DNA from: CAISIP01 sp039934375 | GTDB taxonomy: Bacteria; Pseudomonadota; Gammaproteobacteria; Burkholderiales; Burkholderiaceae_C | DNA length: 64,000 nucleotides | Direction: 5' to 3' | Assembly (NCBI GenBank): GCA_039934375.1 | Contig: JBDTMH010000001.1 | Span: 1 to 64,000 of the forward strand | Shown here: positions 1-10,122 of the stretch, in pieces | Position numbering within the stretch: the stretch's first letter is position 1 | How the letters are laid out: each line of letters starts with the position of its first letter | The notes under the pieces: generated by a model | The model's input: the letters and a program-made list of their open reading frames with translations, nothing else | Told to the model about the DNA's origin: nothing | Databases searched by the model: none | Made by a program: the position numbers and the translations under genes

Positions 1-10
1 CCGAACCCCC

Positions 11-57
11 CACTGGGGGGCGGGCCGGCCGCTTCGGAGCGGCCGTGCGCGGCGGGC
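11..57. repeat. GC-rich dispersed intergenic repeat, copy A
   Basis: A C-run/G-run hairpin is followed by a gctt-ggagcggcc-gcgcggcg block at 31-54. The same block occurs at 5301-5328 and, more diverged, at 9170-9191. It lies at the window edge just upstream of deoA. Similar GC-rich hairpin elements are common between genes in Comamonadaceae. A role as transcription terminator or mobile palindromic element is inference. Confidence 0.5.
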
Positions 58-133
58 CCTACCCTGGCTTTGTCAGGCCCCCCAAGAGCGTGCGAGAAAA
101 ATGGGGGCCGGCCCGATTTTTATTCGTGTACCG

Positions 134-1459
134 ATGATGCTGGCCCAGGAGATCATCCGCGTCAAACGCGATGGCGGCGTGCTGGACGAGGCGCAGATCG
201 TCGCCTTTGTCAGCGGCCTGGTCGACGGCGGCTGGAGCGAAGGGCAGGCCGCTGCGCTGGCTATGGCGATCTTTCTCAACGGCCTGTCGACCGGCGAGAC
301 CGTGGCGCTGACCCGTGCCATGACGCATTCCGGCAGCGTCATGGACTGGGCAGAGCAAAACCTCGGTGGACCGATTCTCGACAAGCACTCCACCGGCGGT
401 GTTGGCGACAAGGTCAGCCTGATGCTGGCGCCGATACTGGCGGCTTGCGGTGCCTATGTGCCGATGATTTCCGGGCGCGGCCTGGGACATACCGGCGGCA
501 CGCTGGACAAGATGGACAGCATTCCCGGCTATCAGACCGCTCCGGCCACCGACGTGTTGCGCCAGGCCTTGCGCAGAGCCGGCTGCGCCATCGTTGGCCA
601 GACCGCCGATCTGGCGCCGGCGGACCGGCGCCTTTATGCGATCCGCGACGTAACCGCGACCGTCGAGTCCATCCCCTTGATCACCGCCAGCATCCTGTCC
701 AAGAAACTCGCGGCCGGTCTGCAGGCCCTGGTGCTGGACGTCAAGGTCGGCAACGGCGCGTTTGCCGCCACGCCGACAATGGCGCAGGCGCTGGCGCAGT
801 CACTGGTGTCGGTAGCGAACGGCGCCGGTCTGCCGACACGGGCGCTGATCACCGATATGAACCAGGTGCTGGGGCACAGCTGCGGCAATGCGCTGGAGGT
901 GATGGAGGCGCTGGAGTTCTTGAACGGCAAGCGGCGCGAGCCGCGATTGCTGGAAGTCACCACGGCCTTGTGTGCCGAACTGCTGGTGCTGGGCAAGTTG
1001 GCGAAGGACCATGACGATGCGATGGCCCGCACCGTCGGCGTACTGCAGGACGGTTCTGCGCTGGAGCGTTTCGCGCGTATGGTTGCAGCGCTAGGTGGGC
1101 CGGCGGATTTCGTCGAACGTCCCGCTCAATACCTGGTGGCGGCGCCAGTGTCGTGCCCAGTGCCGGCCGCACGCGACGGCTGGATCTGCCAGGTGGCCAC
1201 CCGCGACATCGGCCTGCTGGTCATCGAACTTGGCGGCGGACGACGCCAGGCGGCGGACCGGATTGACCACCGGGTCGGGTTCAGCGAAGTGCAAGGCATC
1301 GGGGTTCGGGTGCGCTCAGGCGACCCACTGGCCATTGTGCATGCGGCCGACGATAGCGCGGCGCAGCTGGCCGCCGGCAAACTCGCGCAGTTGATCACCC
1401 TGTCGGATGCGCCCACAGCAGAGCAAAGAGGGCTGATCACACGGCTCGACGCCGAATGA
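134..1459 (+). CDS. deoA: Thymidine phosphorylase
   Basis: Cytoplasmic nucleoside salvage enzyme that splits thymidine with phosphate into thymine and deoxyribose-1-phosphate. The protein matches the DeoA family along its whole length: the glycosyltransferase signature with KHSTGGVGD near residue 85, the GRGLGHTGGTLDK block, the VDSIPLITASIL-like segment (here VESIPLITASIL), DVKVGNGAF and the C-terminal GGGRRQA motif. At about 441 residues it has the usual length. An upstream in-frame ATG at 101 exists, but family alignment (MLAQEII at the N-terminus) supports 134 or 137. No strong ribosome binding site is visible for any of the three. No other deo gene is adjacent. It converges with the GNAT gene, leaving a 6-base gap. 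Confidence 0.93.
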   Translation: MMLAQEIIRVKRDGGVLDEAQIVAFVSGLVDGGWSEGQAAALAMAIFLNGLSTGETVALTRAMTHSGSVMDWAEQNLGGPILDKHSTGGVGDKVSLMLAPILAACGAYVPMISGRGLGHTGGTLDKMDSIPGYQTAPATDVLRQALRRAGCAIVGQTADLAPADRRLYAIRDVTATVESIPLITASILSKKLAAGLQALVLDVKVGNGAFAATPTMAQALAQSLVSVANGAGLPTRALITDMNQVLGHSCGNALEVMEALEFLNGKRREPRLLEVTTALCAELLVLGKLAKDHDDAMARTVGVLQDGSALERFARMVAALGGPADFVERPAQYLVAAPVSCPVPAARDGWICQVATRDIGLLVIELGGGRRQAADRIDHRVGFSEVQGIGVRVRSGDPLAIVHAADDSAAQLAAGKLAQLITLSDAPTAEQRGLITRLDAE

Positions 1460-1465
1460 TCCGGC

Positions 1466-1939
1466 TCAGGGTTGCCGGGTCAGATGCCGCTTGAGTAGTC
1501 GCACGGCATCGACCCGCCTTTCGTAATAGCCAAGGACCGTGCCGACCTGGCGATAACCCAGGTGCTGGTAGAACGCGATCGCGTTGGTGTTGTCGGCCCG
1601 GCATTCGAGCCGGATCGCGGTGCTGCCGGCCACTTGCGCCGATTGTTCCAGCCACAGCAGCAACTGCCGCCCCATACCCTGGTGGCGCAATACAGGTGAC
1701 ACGGCGAGCAATACCAGATGCGCTGCGTCGTCGTCCAGATACTGCATGATGCCGAAGCCCGAAAGCCGATCACCCTTGATCAGCACAGCCACGTTCGTTG
1801 ACGGGTCGCCAATGGCCTGCAACACGCGCGCCGCCGTCCAGCTCCAGCCCAGGCCGTGTTCGATCCAGTCGCGCGACATGCGGGCGATCGATTGCGCCTC
1901 ATCAGGGTTTGCCAGGCGGATCGGGGGCTGGGCAGGCAT
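1466..1939 (-). CDS. GNAT family N-acetyltransferase
   Basis: A 157-residue protein with the Gcn5-related acetyltransferase fold, the right length for a single-domain RimI-like enzyme. The acetyl-CoA binding motif A appears as LVLLAVSPVLRHQGMGRQLL in mid-protein, followed by the C-terminal NTNAIAFYQHLGYRQVG segment typical of the family. The substrate cannot be deduced: it could be a protein N-terminus, an amino acid or an antibiotic. It is transcribed away from the cyclase gene that begins at 2057, so 1940-2056 should hold divergent promoters. I see no clear Shine-Dalgarno for the chosen ATG. Confidence 0.85.
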   Translation of the reverse strand: MPAQPPIRLANPDEAQSIARMSRDWIEHGLGWSWTAARVLQAIGDPSTNVAVLIKGDRLSGFGIMQYLDDDAAHLVLLAVSPVLRHQGMGRQLLLWLEQSAQVAGSTAIRLECRADNTNAIAFYQHLGYRQVGTVLGYYERRVDAVRLLKRHLTRQP

Positions 1940-2056
1940 GGGTGGATTGTGGCGCTTTACGCAACGCGTCGGTGTTCGCGCCGGCTGCGTCCGTCGGTCG
2001 CTCTGCCCGCCAGCAACGATGTGATATCGCGATCATTCATGGCATAGTGCGAATCG

Positions 2057-5000
2057 ATGAAATGCACCAGCTGCCAATTCGACCTGTCCGCAGACTTTGC
2101 GTTTTGTCCCCAATGCGGAAACAAGTTGGCCAAGATGGCGAGCGCGCCGGCAGTTGTGGCCGACGCCGACCGGCGATCGGCCACCGTGTTGTTCGCCGAC
2201 CTGTCCGGGTTTACCGCGATTTCCGAACGGCTCGACCCCGAAGATGTGCGCGCCCTGCAGACGGACTTGCTCGCCGCGTTGCGCGGGGTGATTGAACGCT
2301 ATGACGCTTTCGTCGAAAAATATGTTGGAGACGCTGTGATGGCGGTCTTCGGTGCACCCGTCGCGCACGAGGACGACCCGCAGCGCGCCTTGCATGCAGC
2401 GCTCGATATGCATGCGCGTGTGGCGCTGCTCAGCGAACGCTGGCGCGACCGGATCGGCCACCCGCTGGCACTGCACATCGGCATCAATTCCGGCCGGGTG
2501 GTGGCCGGAAACATCGGCTTGGCGGCGGACGCGGCGTACGCCGTGACCGGCGATACCGTGAACACGGCTGCCCGGCTGCAGGGCGCGGCGGCGGCCGGGC
2601 AGACGCTGGTGAGCCACGTCACCGTCCAGCTGACGCAGGGCGAGTTTGCGTTCGAGCCCGGGGGAACACTTGCGCTGAAGGGAAAAGCCGAGCCCTTGCC
2701 GGTGTATCTGCTGCGTGGAATTGATGATCGTGGGCACACCGTGGGGGGGCTTGCGCCACATGGGCTCAGCTCTCCTTTCGTGGGTCGGGATAACGAAGCA
2801 CAAGGTTTGTTGACCGCAACGATGCGCGCGCTGGACGGTCATGCGCAGGTTGTGAGCCTCGTCGCGGAGGCCGGTCTGGGCAAGTCACGGTTGGTCGATG
2901 AATTGCTGGGGCAGCTGCGCGCAAGCGCCGGATTCGGGAGCGCGACTGTGCGCCGTGTCGCGTGCTCTGCGCACGGGCAACGACCCTACGGAACCATTGC
3001 CGGCCTGTTTCGTGAGGCCTACGGTATTACACCTGCAGACTCTCTGGAAGCAGCACGCGGCAAGGTGGAGGACACGATGCGCAGGCTCGGCGCCGAAGAC
3101 GTGGAATTCGCCCTGGTGATCCCTGTCATCGGTTACATCCTTGGCCTGCAGTCGCAAGAACATTGGAGCGAGGTCGAGCCTGAGCGGCTCAAACACCAGA
3201 TTTTCATGACGCTGCGTACGGTACTCGAGCGCAGACTCACGCAGGGGCCTTTGGTATGGGTCGTCGAGGACTTGCAGTGGGTCGACGCCGCGTCGATCGA
3301 AGGCTTGGTTACGCTGGTGGACTGGCTGTGGGAGCGCCCGTGGGTGCTGGTGTTGTCGGGCCGGCCGCCATTCGATCCAGCCGACCTTGATTTTGGCCGC
3401 GCCGTCCAAACCGTCGTGCGCCTTGCGCCACTTGCGGATCCGGTGATCGACAACCTGCTGGTCGGACTCTTCGGTGGGGTCGCGCAATATCCGATCGAGC
3501 GTCGCCTGCACGAGCGGATCGTGCGCCAGGCTGGCGGCAATCCCCTCTACCTCGAAGCGGTCGTACGCGGACTGATTTCCGACGGTGTGCTGCGACATGA
3601 CGCGAATGGCTGGCACTGTGCACCGGTGACCGATACCGTGGTCGTGCCTTCGTCGATCGAAGGCCTGCTGTTGTCCCGGCTCGATCGCCTGCCCGTGCAG
3701 GCGCGACGCACGCTGCAGAGCGGCGCCATTCTTGGCTCCGAGTTCGAGTCCGCGCTGCTGTCTGCTGTTGACGCAGACACCGGCGATCCTGCTACTCTCA
3801 AGATGTTGTGCGAGGCCGGTTTGCTCAAGCCGATTCGCGGCGCCTGGGCTTTGGCGAGCCAGGCGCTGACACATCCGGCGCAGCGCTACGGGTTCACCAG
3901 CACCTTGGCGCACGACGTGGCTTACCAGAACCTGCTACTGCGCCGGCGCGGCGAATTGCACCAGCGCGTCGGGGAATTCCTGGAAGACTTGCACGGAACC
4001 CGACCGGCACGGCTGGAAGACCTGGAGGCGCTTTGCCACCACTTCAGCCGGGGTCAGGACCAGGCACGTGGTGCACATTACCTCGGGGTCGCAGGTGACT
4101 GGGCACGTGGCATCTATGCCAACGAGGACGCCTTGCGTTATTACGATCGCGCGCTGTGTATTCTGGAGAGCGATGCCGAACACGATATCCAGACGATCAG
4201 CGCCATCCGCGAGCATATGGGGGACTTGCTGTACACGGTCGGTCGATGGGAGGGGGCGCGCCAGCAATTCAATGCCGTGCTCGCATGGGCAGGCGCCACG
4301 GCGGACACGGTGGGGGAGGCGCGCATGCAACGCAAGCTTGCCGGCCTGCACTGGGAAACGGGTGAGCGCGAGCGCAGTTTCGGTTGTCTGCGCGACGGTC
4401 TGCGGATACTCGAAGGCCTTGGCGCGGCAGTGAATAACGATATCGGCGCCGATATCGAGCTGGCGCACGTGTACCAGGAGATGGGGCGGCTCTCGTTTCG
4501 CATCGGCGACCATCAGGCCGCCTTCGATTGGGGCGAGCGCGCGCTGCAGCAGGCCGAACACGCGGCCGCGCGCGGTCAAGACGATGCGACAGCCCACCGG
4601 GCAGCGACGGCAGCCATTTCACATGCGCTCAACACCATTGGGGCTGCGCTGGCCCGTCTTGAGCGACCCGCCGAGGCCGTGCTGCACATCGAGCGCAGTG
4701 TCGCGGTGGCCTTGGAGGCGGGTCTGCTGCAGGCCGCGTGCCGAAGTTACGCCAATCTTGGCGTGCTGTATGCAACGCTCGACCCGGGCCGCGCCGTTCA
4801 GACCTGCCAGAGGGGCCTCGATACCGCCAAGAAGATCGGCGACCTCGGTTCCCAGTCCCGCCTGTACGCGAATCTCGCAGTGGCCTTTTGCGCACTGACG
4901 CAGCGGTGTGATGACGATGGTCTGCAGGCGGCACAATCCGCCATCGACCTCGACCGCCAACTCGGGCAACTCGATCACCTGGCGGTGCCTTTGATCGTGC

Positions 5001-5248
5001 TGGGGCAGATTCACCAGTGCCACGGCAATGCCGAGTCGGCGCTGCGTTATTACGAGGAGGCGCTCGCATTGGCCGAGGCGATGGACGAGCCCCAGCTGAT
5101 GTTTCCCTGCTACGAAGGCATGGCGACGGTGTTTCTTGACCAGGGCGACGATGCCCGCGCCGAGTCCTATTTCACGCGCGCTGACGCCGTCTGTGCGAAG
5201 GCGGGGGTCGACCGCGATTCGCTCGTCGTGCTGCCTTTCCTGTGCTGA
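2057..5248 (+). CDS. Zinc-ribbon/class III nucleotide cyclase/AAA ATPase/TPR protein
   Basis: A 1063-residue multidomain signalling protein. Residues 1-25 form a zinc ribbon (Cys3, Cys6, Cys17, Cys20). A class III cyclase domain follows at about 40-200. It keeps both metal Asp motifs (FADLSGFT and KYVGDAVMAVFG, with the base-specifying Lys) and the VNTAARL segment with the catalytic Asn and Arg. Next come an AAA/STAND-type ATPase with P-loop EAGLGKSR near residue 275 and a Walker-B-like VWVVEDLQWVD, and then a long alpha-helical TPR-like half containing repeated YYxxAL motifs. This architecture is widespread in proteobacteria and mycobacteria and probably couples protein or ligand sensing to cAMP synthesis. 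No membrane segment is seen, so it should be cytosolic. No operon partner is adjacent. Confidence 0.88.
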   Translation: MKCTSCQFDLSADFAFCPQCGNKLAKMASAPAVVADADRRSATVLFADLSGFTAISERLDPEDVRALQTDLLAALRGVIERYDAFVEKYVGDAVMAVFGAPVAHEDDPQRALHAALDMHARVALLSERWRDRIGHPLALHIGINSGRVVAGNIGLAADAAYAVTGDTVNTAARLQGAAAAGQTLVSHVTVQLTQGEFAFEPGGTLALKGKAEPLPVYLLRGIDDRGHTVGGLAPHGLSSPFVGRDNEAQGLLTATMRALDGHAQVVSLVAEAGLGKSRLVDELLGQLRASAGFGSATVRRVACSAHGQRPYGTIAGLFREAYGITPADSLEAARGKVEDTMRRLGAEDVEFALVIPVIGYILGLQSQEHWSEVEPERLKHQIFMTLRTVLERRLTQGPLVWVVEDLQWVDAASIEGLVTLVDWLWERPWVLVLSGRPPFDPADLDFGRAVQTVVRLAPLADPVIDNLLVGLFGGVAQYPIERRLHERIVRQAGGNPLYLEAVVRGLISDGVLRHDANGWHCAPVTDTVVVPSSIEGLLLSRLDRLPVQARRTLQSGAILGSEFESALLSAVDADTGDPATLKMLCEAGLLKPIRGAWALASQALTHPAQRYGFTSTLAHDVAYQNLLLRRRGELHQRVGEFLEDLHGTRPARLEDLEALCHHFSRGQDQARGAHYLGVAGDWARGIYANEDALRYYDRALCILESDAEHDIQTISAIREHMGDLLYTVGRWEGARQQFNAVLAWAGATADTVGEARMQRKLAGLHWETGERERSFGCLRDGLRILEGLGAAVNNDIGADIELAHVYQEMGRLSFRIGDHQAAFDWGERALQQAEHAAARGQDDATAHRAATAAISHALNTIGAALARLERPAEAVLHIERSVAVALEAGLLQAACRSYANLGVLYATLDPGRAVQTCQRGLDTAKKIGDLGSQSRLYANLAVAFCALTQRCDDDGLQAAQSAIDLDRQLGQLDHLAVPLIVLGQIHQCHGNAESALRYYEEALALAEAMDEPQLMFPCYEGMATVFLDQGDDARAESYFTRADAVCAKAGVDRDSLVVLPFLC

Positions 5249-5285
5249 CCTTGGTTGCGGCGGTCTCAGGAACACCTCCGCCCTG

Positions 5286-5332
5286 CGGGCTGCGGTGCGC
5301 GCTTGCTTGGGAGCGGCCCGGCGCGGCGCTCA
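5286..5332. repeat. GC-rich dispersed intergenic repeat, copy B
   Basis: This block sits between two convergent genes. Its core gcttgggagcggcccggcgc at 5305-5324 closely matches copy A, and its GCGCTCA end matches copy C. The terminal TCA is, on the minus strand, the TGA stop codon of the peroxiredoxin-like gene, so the gene ends exactly at the repeat edge. Confidence 0.5.
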
Positions 5333-6010
5333 GTGCACGAGGGTGTCCACCGCAGCAATCAGTTGCTCGGCAGTGGGAAAGGTGGAGATGCTGTTCGGGC
5401 CATCTGGCGCTTCGATCTGCAGCCAGCGGACAGCGCCAGCCGCATCGACCAGGAAGTGCCCGACAAGTTGCGTGGGGTGGGTCGCCAGGATCGCGTTGTC
5501 GGCCTCTTCCATCTGGAATCCGTCCTTGGCATTGAGTGCCGTATTGGCTTCCATTGGAAATGTGGGTGCCGCAAGCTCGCCCGTCGGATTGATGCGTGAA
5601 GTCATGAAGTCCGCCATGCTTGCACGGTAGGGCCATTTGGCCTCCTCGTTGCTGCCCTCTGGCAGGAAATCCAGGCGCGGAACACCAAACGCCCGATGCG
5701 TGAGGCAATCCGGATCGCTCAGCAACATGATCGGCGTCGGCCGGTGCCGGAAGTAAAGCTTGGCTCGCTCGACCGGGGTGTTGATCACGGCCACTGTCTC
5801 TATGCCGGCCGTGCGCAGGGCCGGTTGTGCGACGCCGAGCTGTACCACCTGGCGCCGGCAGAACGGACAGTGAAGTCCGCGGTAAAAGCCGATCAGAAAC
5901 GGGCGGCCCGCCAAATCGGCGCGGGACACCATGCCGTCGCGGTTGGCTGCCGGCAGCGTGAATGCCGGTACCGTTTCTCCAATCTGCAGCGGAAGTCTCT
6001 GTTGTCCCAT
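5330..6010 (-). CDS. Peroxiredoxin-like (AhpC/TSA) protein
   Basis: A 226-residue thioredoxin-fold protein of the AhpC/TSA class. The N-terminus (GETVPAFTLPAANRDGMV) and the GFYRGLHCPFCRRQ active-site block, with Cys48 and Cys51, are typical of the peroxiredoxin-like family, which carries a CxxC rather than the lone peroxidatic Cys. It probably reduces peroxides or acts as a thiol oxidoreductase in the cytosol, as no signal peptide is seen. It lies 67 bases downstream of the M19 dipeptidase on the same strand and may be the last gene of that operon. Its stop codon coincides with the edge of repeat copy B. Confidence 0.8.
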   Translation of the reverse strand: MGQQRLPLQIGETVPAFTLPAANRDGMVSRADLAGRPFLIGFYRGLHCPFCRRQVVQLGVAQPALRTAGIETVAVINTPVERAKLYFRHRPTPIMLLSDPDCLTHRAFGVPRLDFLPEGSNEEAKWPYRASMADFMTSRINPTGELAAPTFPMEANTALNAKDGFQMEEADNAILATHPTQLVGHFLVDAAGAVRWLQIEAPDGPNSISTFPTAEQLIAAVDTLVH

Positions 6011-6077
6011 GGAAAATTCCTTCGTGGTGCGGTGCCGGTGAAAGGTCGGAGCATTCTCCCATCCAAATGGTGCGGCC

Positions 6078-7043
6078 TCACCTCCAGACCTGCCCCGCCA
6101 CTCGCATCATGTTGCCGCCCAGCACCAGCGCCGCTTCATCGGCTGCCATGCCGGTGCGTTGCAGTTCGGCGGACAACTCGCGCCAGCTTTCGATCGGCGG
6201 GTAGCTCGAGCGGCTGATGGCACGGTCGTAACCGGCCGACTTCGGCCACCAGTAGGTGGCGTCGTAGTCGCCGGGCGGGGTGTCGTTCAGTTCGCTCTGG
6301 CTGAAGCTGATATCCAGGCCGATGCCGACATGTTCGACACCGACCAGATCGGCCACGTAGGCGACATGGCGCGCGACGTCGGCGGCGGTCGGGGTTTTGG
6401 TTCCGAGGAAGATCGACACGCCATTGATGCAGACGACGCCGCCGGTACCCGCACAGGCCTTGATCTGCTCGTCGGTGATGTTGCGACCATGTTCGACCAG
6501 CGCCAGCGGGTTGGCGTGGCTGAAGATCACCGGCGCGCTGGAGCTCGCCATGATGTCCAGGCTGCACTTGCGCCCGGTATGCGAGCAGTCCATCAGTACA
6601 CCTGCGGCGTTGATCGCGGCGACCACCTGGTGGCCCAGTGGCGTCAGGCCTTGTTCGGTGTCGTGGCAACCCCCGGCGACGCTGTTGTTGCGGTTGTAGG
6701 CCAGGTGCATCTGGTGCACGCCCAGGCTCTTGTACAGCGCCACCATGTCGGGTTGTTCGAGCAGCGGCATGGCGCCTTCGAGGTCGAAACCGATGGCAAT
6801 GCAGCCGGCGGCCTTGGCCGCTTCGATGTCCTGCAGGCGGGACACCATCCGGTATTTGTCGGGAGAAGCGGCGATGGTGGCGCGAAAGCCGGCGATGACC
6901 GCCATAACCTGTGGCAGCGGGTTCATGTCCATGCCGATGTTGATCGACACGTAATGCACTCCCGCGGCGCGCAGCCGGTCGATCGGTGCAAAGTCGGCCT
7001 GCGGGTGCAGAGGCAGGCAGGCATGGGCTTCCCAGTGGATCAT
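6078..7043 (-). CDS. Membrane dipeptidase (peptidase family M19)
   Basis: A 321-residue zinc-dependent dipeptidase related to renal dipeptidase. Recognisable parts are IGFDLEGAMPL, MHLAYNRNNSVAGG, LMDCSHTGRK, PVIFSHANP followed by RNITDEQI, and VGIGLDISF. These include the His, Asp and Glu positions that bind the two metals in M19 enzymes. The reading frame continues upstream to 7184, but ATG 7043 is preferred: it clears the neighbouring ATPase gene and family proteins begin near this point. It follows the five genes of a peptide-type ABC importer on the same strand, about 100 bases after the last ATPase. This suggests that imported dipeptides are hydrolysed by this enzyme. D-amino-acid dipeptides are also possible substrates for the family. 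Confidence 0.87.
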   Translation of the reverse strand: MIHWEAHACLPLHPQADFAPIDRLRAAGVHYVSINIGMDMNPLPQVMAVIAGFRATIAASPDKYRMVSRLQDIEAAKAAGCIAIGFDLEGAMPLLEQPDMVALYKSLGVHQMHLAYNRNNSVAGGCHDTEQGLTPLGHQVVAAINAAGVLMDCSHTGRKCSLDIMASSSAPVIFSHANPLALVEHGRNITDEQIKACAGTGGVVCINGVSIFLGTKTPTAADVARHVAYVADLVGVEHVGIGLDISFSQSELNDTPPGDYDATYWWPKSAGYDRAISRSSYPPIESWRELSAELQRTGMAADEAALVLGGNMMRVAGQVWR

Positions 7044-7143
7044 GGTGGGTCTCTCGAACAGGATGGATGTGGGCAATGGGTTGGCACGATCATCACACAA
7101 TGGCGCTGCGGCTGCATCCGCTACGTGCGCCGATGCTGCTGAT

Positions 7144-7985
<842 letters not shown>

Positions 7986-7989
<4 letters not shown>

Positions 7990-9107
7990 AGCGCCCACTC
8001 CAGTTGCCGGTCCAGCGTCGGCAGCGGATGGCGGCGGTCGGCGAGTTGGGGCAGGCAGTTCAGCAAGCCTCGGGTATAGGGATGCTTGGCATCGGCCAGG
8101 CCACCGGAGGAAATCTCCTCGACCACCTTGCCGGCATACATCACCAGGATGCGGTCGCAGAAGGTCGACACCAGGCGCAGATCGTGCGAGATAAAGATCA
8201 GGCCCATGCCGCGCTCGGTCACCAGCTTGTCCAGGATGGCCAGCACCTGCAACTGGACCGTCACGTCCAGCGCTGAGGTCGGTTCGTCGGCAATCAGCAG
8301 CTCCGGATTGGCGATCAGCATCATCGCGATCATTGCGCGTTGCCCCATGCCGCCCGATACCTCGTGCGGATACAACTTGTAGACGCGCTCGGGCTGGTCG
8401 ATCTGCACCGCCGCCAGCGCATCCAGCGCCTTGCTGCGCGCGTCGCGGGTCGATACGCGGGTGTGTGCGCGCAGCGTTTCCACCACCTGGTCGCCGATGG
8501 TCATGACCGGATTGAGCGAGAACTTCGGGTCTTGCAGCACCATGGCGATGCGGCCGCCGCGCAGGTCGCGCCGCTCTCTGGCCGAGCAATGCAGCAGGTC
8601 GGTGCCGTGGAACTCCAAACGTTTGGCGCTGACGCGTCCTTCGGGCGCAGTCAGACCGAGGATGGCGCGCCCGGTCTGCGACTTGCCCGAGCCCGATTCG
8701 CCGACGATGCCCAGCCGCTCCCGGCCCAGCGAGAACGACACACCGCGCACCGCTTCGGTCCAGCCGCCGTCCCGGCCGGGGAACGCAACCCGCAGGTCGT
8801 CGACCACCAGCACCGGGCGTGGCAGCGGGACGGCGGACCTGAACGTCGGTTCGATGCGTCCCCGATCGGACACAGGCGGCGCCGTGGCGGCGGATATCGC
8901 GGCAGCGGGCGGGGTTGCATCCTCGTCTACCGACGTTGTTTTCGTGGCTGTGTCCGCCGGATCAGGATGCGGCGCATTGGTGGCTGAGTCGTCTGGCACT
9001 GCTGGCTCGGCGGCAACCGGTGGAGCCGCGCCAGGCGTGCCCTGCAGCAAACCCTCGGGGTCCGCAGCGTGGCCCTTCTTGGCCAGGGCCCTGTCGATGA
9101 TGCTCAT
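7986..9107 (-). CDS. Peptide ABC transporter ATP-binding protein (DppD/OppD type)
   Basis: First ATPase of the importer, 373 residues. The ABC domain begins near residue 95 (VLVVDDLRVAF). It has Walker A GESGSGKSQT, the Q-loop in MVLQDPKFSLNPV, signature VSGGMGQRAMIAM, Walker B LLIADEPTSALD and ISHDLRLV. The signature is slightly unusual, with MGQ where GQR is common. The first 90 or so residues are an Ala/Pro/Asp/Thr-rich low-complexity stretch not expected in DppD proteins. It might be a real extension or reflect an overlong start choice. No better start codon with a clear Shine-Dalgarno is obvious. An 85-base gap holding repeat copy C separates it from the upstream permease gene. Confidence 0.9.
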
Positions 9108-9114
9108 TTGAGGC

Positions 9115-9195
9115 CCCCACGTTCGCTCACTTCGTGTAGCTCTCTGCCCCCCAAGGGGGCGTTCGCTCGCTTGAAGCGGTTCGGCGCAGCGCTCA
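9115..9195. repeat. GC-rich dispersed intergenic repeat, copy C
   Basis: This element lies inside the peptide transporter operon, filling the gap between the DppC-like and DppD-like genes. It contains a C6-AA-G5 hairpin at 9147-9159 and an end that matches copy B (agcgg-tcggcgc-gcgctca). As in copy B, the terminal TCA supplies the TGA stop codon of the minus-strand gene that ends there. A strong hairpin inside an operon could cause partial termination or stabilise the upstream mRNA. That is inference. Confidence 0.55.
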
Positions 9196-10122
9196 TTTCA
9201 CCCCCTTTGGATCGAGCGCATCGCGCAGGCCGTCACCCAGCAGATTGAATGCCAGGCTGACCAGGAAAATCGCGGCGCCAGGTGCGGCGGCTACCCACCA
9301 CTGGTCGAGCACGTACAGGCGACCGTTGGCGATCAGGGCGCCCCACTCGGGCATCGGCGGTTGCGCACCCAGGCCCAGGAAACCCAGTCCGGCGGCGGTC
9401 AGGATGATGCCAGCCATGTCCAGCGTCACGCGCACAATGACCGACGAAACGCACAGCGGCATGATGTGCCGCAATACGATGCGCCACGGCGAGGCGCCGA
9501 TCAGCCGCACCGCAGCGATGTAGTCGGCCTGGCGTATCGTCAGCGTCTCGGCACGCGCAATGCGTGCATACGGCGGCCAGGAGGTGATGGCGATGGCGAT
9601 CACCGCGTTCTCGATGCCCGGGCCGAGCGCCGCGACGAACGCCAGCGCCAGGATCAGGCGCGGGAATGCCAGGAAGATGTCGGTGACGCGCATCAGCGCG
9701 GCGTCGATCCAGCCGCCGGCATAACCGGCCACCGTGCCGACGACCAGGCCGATCGGTGCGGCCAGCACCGCCACCAGCGCCACCACGTACAGCGTGATCC
9801 GTGATCCATAAATGATGCGCGACAGGATGTCGCGGCCCTGGTCGTCGGTGCCAAACCAGTGGGCGCCGGATGGCGGCAGCAACCGGGTGGTGCGCAGGTC
9901 GCCGATATACGGCGAATAAGGGGCCAGCTGGTCGGCAAAGATGGCCATAAGCACCAGCAGCAACACGATGACAAGGCCCAGCATCGCGAGCCGGTTGCGG
10001 GCAAACGTGCGCCAGGCACCATAGGCGCGTCCGAACGAGGCCTGGCGGCGCGATTGCGGCCGCTCGGACATCAGCCAGTCGTGCAGGCTTTCCTTGGATG
10101 CAGATGCGGCAGGGCTGTTCAT
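9193..10122 (-). CDS. Peptide ABC transporter permease (DppC/OppC type)
   Basis: A 309-residue inner-membrane permease of the BPD_transp_1 family. An N-terminal hydrophobic segment (LAMLGLVIVLLLVLMAIFAD) is followed by the DppC-specific region APYSPYIGDL and HWFGTDDQGRDILSRIIYG. Five further membrane segments and the EAA-like loop (RIARAETLTIRQADYIAAVRLIGA), which contacts the ATPases, complete the match. Its ATG overlaps the DppB-like stop codon by four bases, so the two permeases are translationally coupled. Together they form the transmembrane channel of the importer. Confidence 0.92.
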   Translation of the reverse strand: MNSPAASASKESLHDWLMSERPQSRRQASFGRAYGAWRTFARNRLAMLGLVIVLLLVLMAIFADQLAPYSPYIGDLRTTRLLPPSGAHWFGTDDQGRDILSRIIYGSRITLYVVALVAVLAAPIGLVVGTVAGYAGGWIDAALMRVTDIFLAFPRLILALAFVAALGPGIENAVIAIAITSWPPYARIARAETLTIRQADYIAAVRLIGASPWRIVLRHIMPLCVSSVIVRVTLDMAGIILTAAGLGFLGLGAQPPMPEWGALIANGRLYVLDQWWVAAAPGAAIFLVSLAFNLLGDGLRDALDPKGVK

